The position numbers were made by a program, and so were the translations under genes. Below, one piece after another: positions 1 through 7,811 of a stretch of 15,617 nucleotides of DNA. Origin of the DNA: a bacterium (GTDB taxonomy: Bacteria > Actinomycetota > Acidimicrobiia > Acidimicrobiales > CATQHL01); the NCBI GenBank assembly GCA_028819945.1, contig JAPPKQ010000250.1, positions 1-15,617 on the forward strand. Direction: 5' to 3'. The notes below the pieces were generated by a model, which searched no databases, was not told where the DNA came from, and saw only the letters and a list, made by a program, of their open reading frames with translations. How positions within the stretch are numbered: the first letter of the stretch is position 1; each line of letters starts with the position of its first letter.

Positions 1-155
1 GTCGCGGGCGGAGCAGTCGGCGCCTCGGTCGTCGTTGCCGGCGCCGGTTCGGTCGTGCCCTGCTCCGACCCTTCGGAGCCGCAGCCGGCAGCCAGCAGGA
101 TCGTGGAGGCCAGCGCGGTGGCGGCAAGGCTGCACCGAAGCGTCACGGTTAGCAT
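1..155 (-). CDS. Lipoprotein, N-terminal fragment (gene continues past the left edge)
   Basis: The minus strand encodes a bacterial lipoprotein signal peptide. A short N-region with Arg is followed by a hydrophobic stretch (residues ~8-20) and a lipobox LAAGC, so Cys22 would be lipidated and the protein anchored outside the membrane. After the Cys the sequence becomes a low-complexity Ser/Glu/Thr/Pro/Ala linker, typical of the tether before a secreted domain such as a substrate-binding protein. The folded domain lies beyond the window, so the function cannot be told. The start is ambiguous. ATG at 155 gives MLTVTLR. GTG at 146 gives a three-residue-shorter signal peptide, lies 7 nt after a CAGAAT hexamer (159-154), and would fit the leaderless pattern seen elsewhere in the window. 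The gene is divergent from the acyl-CoA dehydrogenase. Confidence 0.72.
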   Translation of the reverse strand, partial: MLTVTLRCSLAATALASTILLAAGCGSEGSEQGTTEPAPATTTEAPTAPPA

Positions 156-159
156 TCTG
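154..159 (-). promoter_or_regulatory. Candidate -10 hexamer of the lipoprotein gene (CAGAAT)
   Basis: CAGAAT read on the minus strand sits 7 nt before GTG 146, the alternative start of the lipoprotein. The same hexamer lies 6 nt before the globin start at 8522. No convincing -35 is visible. If real, it excludes the ATG at 155 as the start, because that ATG overlaps the hexamer. Confidence 0.35.
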
Positions 160-253
160 GCAGCGGGGACTGCCCGACAACTACCCCCTTGTGGATAGGC
201 ACGTGAACTCGAGGCTTCCCCGGCCGAGCAACCACAGAGGGACAGCGCCACCC

Positions 254-1459
254 ATGAGCGACATCAGCACCGACCACCTCCGGGGCATGGCACGAGAGCT
301 CCTCGCCGACCTGTCCGGCGAGACGAGCCGGGCCACGTTCCGGGGGGAGCAGTTCGACCGGGGTCTGGCCTGCGTGCATTTCCCGGCCGGCCGCGGCGGG
401 CTCGGGCTGAAGCCGGATGCTCAGGCCGTCGTCGACGAGGAGTTGGCGAACGGCGGCCGCCAGTACCACAACCTGGCCGTCAACCCGATCGGCATCGGGA
501 TGGGCATGCCCACGGTGCTGGCCCACGGCACCGACGAGATGAAGGACCGGCTGCTGCGACCCTGCTTCACCGGTGAGGAGATCTGGTGCCAGCTGTTCAG
601 CGAGCCGGGCGCCGGCTCGGACGTGGCCGGCCTGGCGACCCGCGCCGTCCTCGACGGGGAGGAGTGGATCGTCAACGGCCAGAAGGTGTGGACGACGCTG
701 GCCCACGTGGCGCGCTGGGGGATGCTGCTTGCCCGAACCGATCCTGACCAGCCCAAGCACAAGGGCATGACCTACTTCATGCTGGACATGGAGGCATCGG
801 GAGTCGAGGTCCGGCCGCTCTACCAGATCACCGGCGAGGCCGAGTTCAACGAGGTGTTCATGACCGATGTGCGCATTCCCGACTCGATGCGCATCAGCGC
901 GAGGGGTCAGGGATGGGGCGGCGCCATCACGACGCTCATGAACGAGCGGGTGGCGCTCGGGGGAGGCGTGCCGGCCAGAGGCTCCGGGAACATCGGGGTC
1001 CTCACGAAGGAGTGGCTCGACCACGCGCCGGAACCCGGCACCGCCGACCATCACGTGGCGCGGGACCGGGTCGCCCAACTGTGGATCCGCGCCGAACTGC
1101 TCCGCCTCACGAACCTGCGCGCCCGCGAGTCTGCATCGGCCGGCGTGCCCGGCCCCGAGGGATCGGTCGGGAAGCTCCTGTCGGCGGAGTTGAACAAGGA
1201 CCTCCTCGAGTGCGCGATCGACGTGAAGGGCAGTCGCGGCATGGTGCATGTCCACGGCTATCCGATGGTGCGTCCCGAGCAGGCGGGCGTCTCGGGCTCC
1301 TTCGAAACCAGCCGGATGTTCCTGCGCGCCCGCGCCAACTCCATCGAAGGCGGCACGTCGGAGATCATGCGCAACATCCTCGGCGAGCGTGTGCTCGGTC
1401 TTCCGAAGGAACCTCAGGTGGACCGGGACGTTCCCTGGAGCGACATCCCCCGGAACTGA
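254..1459 (+). CDS. Acyl-CoA dehydrogenase family protein
   Basis: A 401-residue flavoprotein of the acyl-CoA dehydrogenase superfamily, which introduces a trans-2,3 double bond into acyl-CoA using FAD and passes electrons to ETF. Length is typical. Family landmarks are the FAD/substrate segment SEPGAGSDVA (from S116), NGQKVWTT, the EFNEVFMTDVRIP region, and the C-terminal SIEGGTSEIMRNILGERVLGLP region, where E365 lies where the catalytic base is found in most family members. ATG 254 is chosen because homology begins with MSDIST and an AGAGGGA purine stretch lies 11 nt upstream. The frame stays open further upstream (in-frame GTG at 203), but that extension is Pro/Arg-rich without family features. 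The chain-length or branched/steroid substrate cannot be told. MDR and SDR oxidoreductases nearby fit a lipid-catabolic neighbourhood, though they are not in one operon with it. Confidence 0.93.
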   Translation: MSDISTDHLRGMARELLADLSGETSRATFRGEQFDRGLACVHFPAGRGGLGLKPDAQAVVDEELANGGRQYHNLAVNPIGIGMGMPTVLAHGTDEMKDRLLRPCFTGEEIWCQLFSEPGAGSDVAGLATRAVLDGEEWIVNGQKVWTTLAHVARWGMLLARTDPDQPKHKGMTYFMLDMEASGVEVRPLYQITGEAEFNEVFMTDVRIPDSMRISARGQGWGGAITTLMNERVALGGGVPARGSGNIGVLTKEWLDHAPEPGTADHHVARDRVAQLWIRAELLRLTNLRARESASAGVPGPEGSVGKLLSAELNKDLLECAIDVKGSRGMVHVHGYPMVRPEQAGVSGSFETSRMFLRARANSIEGGTSEIMRNILGERVLGLPKEPQVDRDVPWSDIPRN

Positions 1460-1488
1460 CGAGGGCCGGACTGCAGTCCGGCCCTCGT
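1459..1488. terminator. Perfect palindrome between convergent genes, likely bidirectional terminator
   Basis: A 30-nt perfect inverted repeat (arms ACGAGGGCCGGACTG and its complement, no spacer) starts on the last base of the acyl-CoA dehydrogenase TGA and lies between two convergent genes. The RNA would form a very GC-rich hairpin on either strand. There is no U-tract after it, as is common in high-GC actinobacteria. It could in principle be a dyad binding site, but the position favours termination. Confidence 0.7.
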
Positions 1489-1526
1489 GCTATTCGATTC
1501 GCGAGGCCCGCGGCGCGGGCGCTCGA

Positions 1527-2240
1527 TCAGCGGGTTGCGGTGCGCACGCGCCGCCCGGCGCCGATCACCAGCAGACCGGCCGCCAGGATGCTCGCACCGA
1601 CGACGGCGAGCAGGCCGCTCTCATGGCCGGTCACGGGCAACTCCTCATCGCCCATGTCGTCCATCGGCTCCTCGTCACCCATGTCGTCCATCGGCTCCTC
1701 GTCACCCATGTCGTCCATGGGCTCCTCGTCACCCATGTCGTCCATTTGTTCCTCGGCCGGATCGTCCATCGGCTCCTCCTCGACACCGATGGAGAGGGCC
1801 GCGACCGTCGCAAACGCCTCCGGGTCCGAGAGGGTGTCCACGCTGAGCCACCCGGCCATGACCACCAGAGCGCCGTTGTCGATGTCGCCCTGAGTGATCG
1901 TGGTCGTCCACTCGGTCGTGAAGCCGCCGTCGTCCCACTCCACGGCAATTGCCGAAGCCATCAGGTCCGGGCACATGGCGATCGCCTCGGGCGCGCTCGA
2001 CAGGGTCAGCGGGGCCGTCGGATCGCCCGCGGCTCCGGGGCAGGCGACGATGAAGAACGGTGACGGTTCGGTCCAGTTGGCGCCGGTCACGGTGACCGTG
2101 ACCGAACCCTCCTCGGCCGGCACCGCCGCCGGGTCCAGCGTGATGGAGGGAAGATGGCTGTCGGCGGCCGCGGGCGATACCCACAGCATCCCGATCAGCG
2201 CCACAACCCCGGCAAGTACGAGCAGTCTCTTGAGCTTCAT
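1527..2240 (-). CDS. Secreted surface protein with Met/Asp repeats and LPXTG-type sorting signal
   Basis: A 237-residue exported protein. Residues 1-26 form a signal peptide (KLKR N-region, hydrophobic core, likely cleavage after SPAAA). Residues ~30-150 are a beta-rich, Thr/Val-rich domain with two cysteines (C67, C90) that could form a disulfide; it looks like an Ig-like sandwich but I cannot name the family. Then follow four copies of a 9-residue acidic unit (EEPMDDMGD), the motif LPVTG (201-205), a hydrophobic helix (~210-228) and a basic tail ending RRVRTATR. This is the cell-wall sorting layout used by sortases, or alternatively a membrane-anchored protein with LPXTG-like remnants. ATG 2240 is chosen because of the signal peptide and a GGGAGAGG Shine-Dalgarno 6 nt upstream. 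No sortase is in the window. The highly acidic Met/Asp repeat might bind cations. Confidence 0.82.
   Translation of the reverse strand: MKLKRLLVLAGVVALIGMLWVSPAAADSHLPSITLDPAAVPAEEGSVTVTVTGANWTEPSPFFIVACPGAAGDPTAPLTLSSAPEAIAMCPDLMASAIAVEWDDGGFTTEWTTTITQGDIDNGALVVMAGWLSVDTLSDPEAFATVAALSIGVEEEPMDDPAEEQMDDMGDEEPMDDMGDEEPMDDMGDEEPMDDMGDEELPVTGHESGLLAVVGASILAAGLLVIGAGRRVRTATR
1641..1748 (-). repeat. Four tandem copies of a 27-bp coding repeat
   Basis: Four in-frame 27-bp units at 1641-1667, 1668-1694, 1695-1721 and 1722-1748, differing at only a few positions, encode the acidic EEPMDDMGD unit directly before the LPVTG motif. A degenerate partial unit (1749-1772, EPMDDPAE) precedes them in the protein. 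Near-identity at DNA level suggests recent expansion by slippage or unequal recombination, so copy number may vary between strains. Confidence 0.9.
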
Positions 2241-2278
2241 CGCGCGCCTCTCCCGATGGGACACTCCAACGGGGGCAG

Positions 2279-2284
2279 AGCATA
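2279..2284 (-). promoter_or_regulatory. Candidate -10 hexamer (TATGCT) of the LPXTG-type gene
   Basis: TATGCT on the minus strand lies in the 137-nt gap between the upstream MDR oxidoreductase and the surface protein. It would start a transcript with a leader of about 30 nt containing the GGGAGAGG ribosome binding site. No good -35 is visible. The gap suggests the surface protein is not simply read through from the oxidoreductase gene. Confidence 0.35.
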
Positions 2285-2377
2285 GCGCGCCGGGGGCCTC
2301 CGATCTGTGAGGTGCGCGGAGCAACCCCACGTTTCCCCAGCACGCGAACATGGCTCGCGAATCGGTCTCGGAACTCG

Positions 2378-3412
2378 TCACAGACGCAGCAGTTGCTTGC
2401 CCTCGTTGGCACCGCTGAACAGTCGGAGGAACGTGCGCGGGATGTTCTCGAATCCCTCCTGCACGTCGACCCGGTAAGCGATCTCACCAGCCTCGATCCA
2501 GCGCCGCAGATCGGCGAATGCCTCCGGGATCCGGTCCACGAAGTCCCACAGCAGAAGCCCCTGGATCGACGCACGCTGGACGATCAACTGGAACAGATTG
2601 CGCGGGCCGGGGCTCGCCTCTGCATCGTTGTAGCCCGAGATTAGGCCGCACAGGGCGATCCGCGCGCCGAGAGCCAGATTGTCCAGGGCCGCCTCAAGGG
2701 TCGTGCCCCCCACATTCTCGAAGTAGACGTCCACGCCGTCGGGACACGCCTGCCGCAGCCGGCGGCGGACGTCGCTGCTCTTGTAGTCGATCGCCTCGTC
2801 GAGGCGTGCCTCCTCAAGCAGCCAGCGACACTTCTCGGCACCGCCGGCGATGCCGACCACCCGGCACTCCTTGATGCGGGCGATCTGCGCGGCCACCGAG
2901 CCGGTCGCCCCCGCCGCACCCGACACGACGACGGTGTCCCCCGGTTCGGGCCGGCCCACGTCGAGCATCCCGACGTACGCCGTCAGGCCGGTGCTGCCCA
3001 GCGGGCCCAGCACCATCTCGGTGGGCACGTCGGGCGGCACCCGCCGGTAGCCGCGACCGGCGGTCTCGGCGGACCAGCGACCGGTCACGTATTCCGACCA
3101 GCTCATCATCCCGAACACCACGTCACCCGGGGCATAGGCCGGGTCGTTCGACGCAACCACTTCCGCCAGGCCCGGAGCTCGCATCGCTGCACCGAGTTCC
3201 ACCGGAGCGACGTAACTCGGCCGCTCGTCCATCCAGCCGCGCATGGCGGGCTCGAAGGACAGCCAGCGGACGCGACCCAGCACCTCTCCCGGCCCGATCT
3301 CCGGGACCGGTCGCTCCACCAACTCGAAGTCCGCCTCCGAGACCATCCCCGCCGGTCGCCGGGCCAGCAGCCATTGCCGGTCGCGCCCCGCGGTGCTCTC
3401 ACCTGTCGCCAT
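2378..3412 (-). CDS. NADP-dependent MDR-family oxidoreductase (PTGR/LTB4DH-like)
   Basis: A 344-residue medium-chain dehydrogenase/reductase of the prostaglandin reductase/leukotriene B4 dehydrogenase-like subgroup, which reduces the activated C=C bond of enones, enals or similar with NADPH and uses no zinc. Evidence: the N-terminal phrase WLLARRPAG...F.LVERPVPEIGPGEVL.RV.WLSFEPAMRGWM (subgroup typical), LGSTGLTAYVGMLDVGRPEPGD, the Rossmann glycine motif SGAAGATGSVAAQIA, VGIAGGAEKC, and YFENVGGTTLEAAL. No zinc-binding cysteines are present. Length is normal. ATG 3412 has a GGAG 6 nt upstream. It is transcribed divergently from the SDR gene, with a 90-nt shared region holding a strong inverted repeat. 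The physiological substrate cannot be told from sequence; detoxification of reactive alkenals or a step in lipid breakdown are both possible. Confidence 0.92.
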   Translation of the reverse strand: MATGESTAGRDRQWLLARRPAGMVSEADFELVERPVPEIGPGEVLGRVRWLSFEPAMRGWMDERPSYVAPVELGAAMRAPGLAEVVASNDPAYAPGDVVFGMMSWSEYVTGRWSAETAGRGYRRVPPDVPTEMVLGPLGSTGLTAYVGMLDVGRPEPGDTVVVSGAAGATGSVAAQIARIKECRVVGIAGGAEKCRWLLEEARLDEAIDYKSSDVRRRLRQACPDGVDVYFENVGGTTLEAALDNLALGARIALCGLISGYNDAEASPGPRNLFQLIVQRASIQGLLLWDFVDRIPEAFADLRRWIEAGEIAYRVDVQEGFENIPRTFLRLFSGANEGKQLLRL

Positions 3413-3452
3413 CTCGCGCTCCGTTCGATGTCATGGGGACGCCGTAACATGA

Positions 3453-3476
3453 TCGCCGGCATCGAGATGCCGGCGA
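3453..3476. promoter_or_regulatory. 11-bp inverted repeat in divergent promoter region, candidate operator
   Basis: TCGCCGGCATC (3453-3463) is followed by GA and then the perfect reverse complement (3466-3476). It sits between the divergent MDR oxidoreductase (start 3412) and SDR (start 3503), 26 nt before the SDR start. Its size and symmetry are like operators of dimeric repressors such as the TetR or GntR families, and its position allows control of both genes. No regulator gene is adjacent. An RNA hairpin in the SDR leader is the alternative, but a 2-nt loop is too tight unless the innermost pairs open. Confidence 0.55.
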
Positions 3477-3502
3477 GCGACGACGGATGTTAGGGGATAG
3501 GT

Positions 3503-4432
3503 ATGGTCGGGCTCTGCGAGGGACGGGTGGCCGTGGTCACCGGGGCGGGACGGGGCATCGGCCGGGAGCACGCTCTCATGCTCGCCGCCGAGGGCGCCAA
3601 GGTGGTCGTCAACGACCTCGGTGGCGACGCCGCCGGCGGTGGAACCGACATCACTCCGGCTCAACAGGTGGTCGACGAGATCACCTCCGCCGGTGGCGAG
3701 GCGGTCGTCAACGGCGATGACGTCAGCGACTTCCATCAGGCCAAGGACATGGTCCATCAGGCCATCGAGGTATTCGGAGGCCTGGACATCCTCATCAACA
3801 ATGCCGGGATCCTGCGGGACCGCATGGTCTTCTCTATGTCCGAGAGCGACTGGGACGCGGTGATGGCCGTCCACTTGAAGGGCACGTTCGCGCCGACCCA
3901 CCACGCCGCCGCCTGGTGGCGCCAGCAGGCCAAGTCCGGCGCCGAGCTCGACGCCCGCGTCATCAACACGTCCTCGCCGTCGGGCATCTACGGCAACGTC
4001 GGCCAGACCAACTACGGGGCCGCCAAGGCGGGTATCGCGGCCTTCACCGTGATCTGCGCCATGGAGTTGGCCCGCTACGGGGTCACGGTGAACTGCCTGG
4101 CCCCCAGCGCGCTCACCCGCCTCACCATCCCGATCGTCGGGGAGGAGAACGCACCGAAGCTTGCCGAGTCGTGGTCGCCTCGCTGGATCGCCACCGTCGC
4201 CACCTGGCTCGCCTCTCCGGAGGCCTCGGGCGTGACGGGCCGCGTGTTCCACGTGAACGGCAACCAACTCGGCATCGCCGAAGGGTGGCGGCTCGGTCCG
4301 ATCACCACCCAGCCCGACGACCCGGTCCAACTCGGCGACATCGTGCGCTCCTTGATGGCCGATGCCCGCTTGAACGCTGACATGGGCGGTCTGGAGACCG
4401 AGGGCCCGGGCCGGCCGTCGAAGACGATCTAG
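3503..4432 (+). CDS. SDR-family oxidoreductase (3-hydroxyacyl-CoA dehydrogenase/HSD17B4-like)
   Basis: A 309-residue short-chain dehydrogenase with a full catalytic set: cofactor motif TGAGRGIG (13-20), NNAG (99-102), S158, and YGAAK with Y171 and K175. The early VVNDLGGD segment followed by a spacer (GGGTDITPAQQVVDEI) and the NNAGILRDRMVFSMSE stretch are characteristic of the peroxisomal multifunctional enzyme type 2/HSD17B4-like group, which oxidises (3R)-hydroxyacyl-CoA or steroid substrates with NAD(P)+. The protein has ~50 extra C-terminal residues compared with minimal FabG-like SDRs and no MaoC hydratase or SCP2 domain. ATG 3503 has AGGGGA 5 nt upstream. It is followed after 67 nt by a PlsC-type acyltransferase on the same strand. 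A role in lipid or steroid side-chain oxidation is inferred; the exact substrate is unknown. Confidence 0.9.
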   Translation: MVGLCEGRVAVVTGAGRGIGREHALMLAAEGAKVVVNDLGGDAAGGGTDITPAQQVVDEITSAGGEAVVNGDDVSDFHQAKDMVHQAIEVFGGLDILINNAGILRDRMVFSMSESDWDAVMAVHLKGTFAPTHHAAAWWRQQAKSGAELDARVINTSSPSGIYGNVGQTNYGAAKAGIAAFTVICAMELARYGVTVNCLAPSALTRLTIPIVGEENAPKLAESWSPRWIATVATWLASPEASGVTGRVFHVNGNQLGIAEGWRLGPITTQPDDPVQLGDIVRSLMADARLNADMGGLETEGPGRPSKTI

Positions 4433-4486
4433 CCGGTCACCGTCGGCGGCACTCGGCGGCCCTACCGGATCGGTTCGGCGCATCGC

Positions 4487-4492
4487 AGGAGG
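4487..4492 (+). promoter_or_regulatory. Strong ribosome binding site (AGGAGG) that fixes a GTG start
   Basis: A perfect AGGAGG lies 7 nt before GTG 4500 and supports this non-ATG start of the acyltransferase. Its strength contrasts with the Shine-Dalgarno-free starts of the genes that follow. Confidence 0.85.
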
Positions 4493-4499
4493 TCGGGAC

Positions 4500-5261
4500 G
4501 TGACGATCGCCGCCACCCGGCGCCTCCACCAGCACGTCCTCGCCACAGCCGACCGGTGGACCTCCGTCCGCGTCTACTGGCTGTGCCGGAACGTGGGGCT
4601 GCTGGCGGGATTGCTCTACTTCCGCATCCAGGTACGCGGCAGGGAGCACCTCCGCAGGGCGGGACCGGTCATCCTCGCGCCGGTGCATCGATCGAACCTC
4701 GACGTGCCCCTCATCTCCGGATGGTGCCCGCGGCGGCTGCGATCCCTCGCCAAGGAGGCCATGTTCCGGGGACCGGTGAGTCGCTGGTTCTCCTCCTCCA
4801 TCGGCGCCTTCCCGGTGCAGCGCGACCAACTCGACCGGGTTGCCCTGGAATCGGCGCGGGAGCTGCTGCAGCGCGGCGAGATCCTTCTCGTCTTCCCCGA
4901 GGGCACGCGGGGTTCGGGACCCACCGTCGGCGACGTGCACAACGGGTGCTCGTATCTGGCGACGATGACGGGGGCACCGGTCATTCCCATCGGAGTCGCC
5001 GGCACGGAGGCGGCCATGCCGCCCGGCGCCAAGCTGCCGAGGCCGAGGCGGGTTGTCGTCACCGTCGGCGAACCCATCGAGCCGGCGCAGGTCGCGGTGG
5101 ATGCCGACGCGGGACGCGAGCGGCGCCGCGCCCTGTCCGAGCACGTCCGCTCCGAGATGCAGCGGCTCCTCGACGAGGCCCACGAGACCCTGGCGGCACG
5201 CTCCCGAGGCCTGCCTCGCGGGGCCCGTGTCCCGGGAGCCCGCCAGGGCGGCGGCCGGTAG
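4500..5261 (+). CDS. 1-acylglycerol-3-phosphate O-acyltransferase family (PlsC-like)
   Basis: A 253-residue lysophospholipid acyltransferase that would transfer an acyl chain to the sn-2 position of lysophosphatidate, or to a related acceptor, at the inner membrane face. Block 1 HRSNLD (H63 to D68) is the HX4D catalytic motif, preceded by Val rather than the frequent Asn. Block 3 FPEGTR is at 132-137, with GAFPVQR between and VIPIGVAGTEAAMP after it. A hydrophobic segment around residues 24-42 could anchor it. The C-terminal ~35 residues are Arg/Gly-rich and outside the conserved domain. The GTG start is supported by AGGAGG. The gene follows the SDR by 67 nt, probably co-transcribed. Its TAG stop forms the first three bases of the -10 hexamer proposed for bacterioferritin. 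Confidence 0.9.
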   Translation: MTIAATRRLHQHVLATADRWTSVRVYWLCRNVGLLAGLLYFRIQVRGREHLRRAGPVILAPVHRSNLDVPLISGWCPRRLRSLAKEAMFRGPVSRWFSSSIGAFPVQRDQLDRVALESARELLQRGEILLVFPEGTRGSGPTVGDVHNGCSYLATMTGAPVIPIGVAGTEAAMPPGAKLPRPRRVVVTVGEPIEPAQVAVDADAGRERRRALSEHVRSEMQRLLDEAHETLAARSRGLPRGARVPGARQGGGR

Positions 5262-5264
5262 GCT
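5259..5264 (+). promoter_or_regulatory. -10 hexamer TAGGCT, predicted leaderless promoter of bfr
   Basis: TAGGCT followed by exactly 6 nt and then ATG 5271 places the transcription start on or next to the A of the start codon. No Shine-Dalgarno is present at a useful distance. The hexamer overlaps the stop codon (5259-5261) of the upstream acyltransferase. No -35 is recognisable. Confidence 0.6.
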
Positions 5265-5270
5265 GACCCC

Positions 5271-5741
5271 ATGCAGGGGTCACCGAAGATCATCGAGTTC
5301 CTCAACGAGGCGCTGACGTCGGAGTTGACGGCCATCAACCAGTACTTCGCGCACGCCAAGATCTGCGAGAACTGGGGCTATCAACGCTTGGCGGCCAAGT
5401 ACCGCGAAGAGGCCATCGAGGAGATGAACGACGCCGAGAAGATCATGGAGCGGATCCTGCTGCTCGAAGGAAAGCTCAACGTGCAGCGGCTGAACAGCAT
5501 CCGGATCGGCGAGACGGTGACGGAGCAACTGGCCTCGGACCGCTCGCTGGAGGAGCACGCCATCGCCATGTACCGCCGGGGGGTGGCACTGGCGCTCGCC
5601 GAGAGCGATCCCGGAACCCGGGAGCTGCTGGAGCACCTCGTCGTGGGCGAGGAGGAGCACCTCGACTGGATCGAGTCCCAGCAGCAGATCATCAACGACA
5701 TCGGCGTCGAGCGGTACCTCCAATCGCAGATCGGCGAGTGA
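5271..5741 (+). CDS. bfr: Bacterioferritin
   Basis: A 156-residue four-helix-bundle iron-storage protein that forms a haem-containing 24-mer shell, oxidises Fe(II) and stores the mineral. By E. coli Bfr numbering, which aligns without gaps through residue 37, ferroxidase ligands E18, E51, E94, E127 and H130 and Tyr25 are present, as is the inter-subunit haem ligand M52. The remaining iron ligand His54 is replaced by Asp (segment EEMNDAEK). The N-terminus MQG.P..I..LNE.LTSELTAINQYF closely matches mycobacterial BfrA. Asp could still coordinate iron, so activity may be kept, but this is unusual. A TAGGCT hexamer 6 nt before the ATG predicts a leaderless transcript. No bacterioferritin-associated ferredoxin gene is adjacent. 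Confidence 0.95.
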   Translation: MQGSPKIIEFLNEALTSELTAINQYFAHAKICENWGYQRLAAKYREEAIEEMNDAEKIMERILLLEGKLNVQRLNSIRIGETVTEQLASDRSLEEHAIAMYRRGVALALAESDPGTRELLEHLVVGEEEHLDWIESQQQIINDIGVERYLQSQIGE

Positions 5742-5769
5742 TCCACCTGCGCTGACAGGCGTCCCGCCA

Positions 5770-5775
5770 TAGGCT
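5770..5775 (+). promoter_or_regulatory. -10 hexamer TAGGCT, predicted leaderless promoter of the aminotransferase operon
   Basis: TAGGCT plus exactly 6 nt then GTG 5782. The same hexamer and spacing occur at bfr. There is no Shine-Dalgarno. A CTGACA (5752-5757) lies upstream, but only 12 nt separates it from the -10, which is too short for a standard -35. Confidence 0.6.
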
Positions 5776-5781
5776 CGCGAC

Positions 5782-6954
<1,173 letters not shown>

Positions 6955-6966
6955 GGAGGATCGCCG

Positions 6967-7728
6967 GTGAAGGTCGCCGCACTGCAACACGACATCGTCT
7001 GGGAGGACCGCGAGGCCAACTTCGCCCACCTCGAGCCCATGATCGCCGGCGCCGCCGCCGCCGGGGCGCGCCTGGTCGTGCTCACCGAGATGTTCAGCTA
7101 CGGGTTCTCCCTGGAGGCCGACCGGATCACCGAGGCGCCCGGGGGGGCCAGCACCCGGTTCCTGCGCCAGACCGCCTCCGAGCAGGACCTCTGGGTGTGC
7201 GGATCGATCCCGATCCTGGCACCCGGGGACACCCGCCCCTGCAACCGCCTGATCCTCGCCGGACCCCGTGGCGAGCTGCACAGCTACGCCAAGATCCACC
7301 CCTTCCGCTACGGCAACGAGCACCTCGTCTACGACCCCGGCGACAAGACGGTGACCGTGCAGGTGGAGGATCTCCGGGTCAGCCTGTTCGTCTGCTACGA
7401 CCTGCGTTTCGCAACCGAGTTCTGGTCGCTGGCGCACGACACGGACCTCTACCTGGTTCCGGCCAACTGGCCCCGCCCGCGACGCGCCCACTGGCAGGCG
7501 CTGCTGGTGGCCCGGGCGGTGGAGAACCAGGCGTACGTGGTGGGGGTGAACCGGGTCGGGGCCGGCGGCGGGTTGGACTACGCCGGCGACAGCCGCATCG
7601 TGGACCCCATGGGCGAACTCCTCGCCTCCGGCGCCGAGGTGGAGGCCACCCTCATCGCCGAGGTGGACCCGGCGCGGGTCACCGAGACCCGCCGGCGATT
7701 CCCGTTCCTGCAGGACCGGCTCCCGTAG
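6967..7728 (+). CDS. Nitrilase-superfamily amidase (omega-amidase/YafV/MtnU-like)
   Basis: A 253-residue carbon-nitrogen hydrolase with the Glu-Lys-Cys triad: E41 in LTEMFSYGF, K109 in YAKIHPFRYGNEH, and C143 in FVCYDLRF. The KIHPFRYGNEH and VPANWPRPRRAHWQALLVARAVENQAYVVGVNRVG segments match the omega-amidase group (E. coli YafV, mammalian NIT2), which hydrolyses alpha-ketoglutaramate or alpha-ketosuccinamate to the ketoacid and ammonia. GTG 6967 has AGGGAGG 7 nt upstream, and the gap to the aminotransferase stop is 12 nt, so the two are surely co-transcribed. Together they form the glutamine transaminase/omega-amidase (glutaminase II) pair, which makes the transamination irreversible. No other methionine-salvage gene is in view. 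Confidence 0.9.
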   Translation: MKVAALQHDIVWEDREANFAHLEPMIAGAAAAGARLVVLTEMFSYGFSLEADRITEAPGGASTRFLRQTASEQDLWVCGSIPILAPGDTRPCNRLILAGPRGELHSYAKIHPFRYGNEHLVYDPGDKTVTVQVEDLRVSLFVCYDLRFATEFWSLAHDTDLYLVPANWPRPRRAHWQALLVARAVENQAYVVGVNRVGAGGGLDYAGDSRIVDPMGELLASGAEVEATLIAEVDPARVTETRRRFPFLQDRLP

Positions 7729-7763
7729 CCGCAGATCCCCTCGGGCGACGTCCTGACCCGGTG

Positions 7764-7784
7764 GGCGCGGCGTCGGGCCGCGCC
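7764..7784. terminator. Hairpin between convergent genes, likely bidirectional terminator
   Basis: GGCGCGGC (7764-7771), a 5-nt loop and GCCGCGCC (7777-7784) form a perfect 8-bp GC stem in the gap between the nitrilase stop (plus) and the isochorismatase-fold gene stop (minus). There is no U-tract. Confidence 0.5.
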
Positions 7785-7811
7785 AGCGAATCGCCCTCCT
7801 CGGAGCCCTTC

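Noticed and set aside
35..253. N-terminal extension of the acyl-CoA dehydrogenase
   Set aside because: Composition is Pro/Arg-rich and it runs antisense through the lipoprotein signal peptide; family homology starts near codon 254.
1641..1772. Regularly spaced short repeats that could suggest a CRISPR array
   Set aside because: Units are directly adjacent without spacers, in frame, and encode a repeated peptide in a surface protein.
5752..5775. CTGACA as -35 for the aminotransferase promoter
   Set aside because: Only 12 nt separate it from TAGGCT; functional sigma-70 type spacers are about 16-19 nt.
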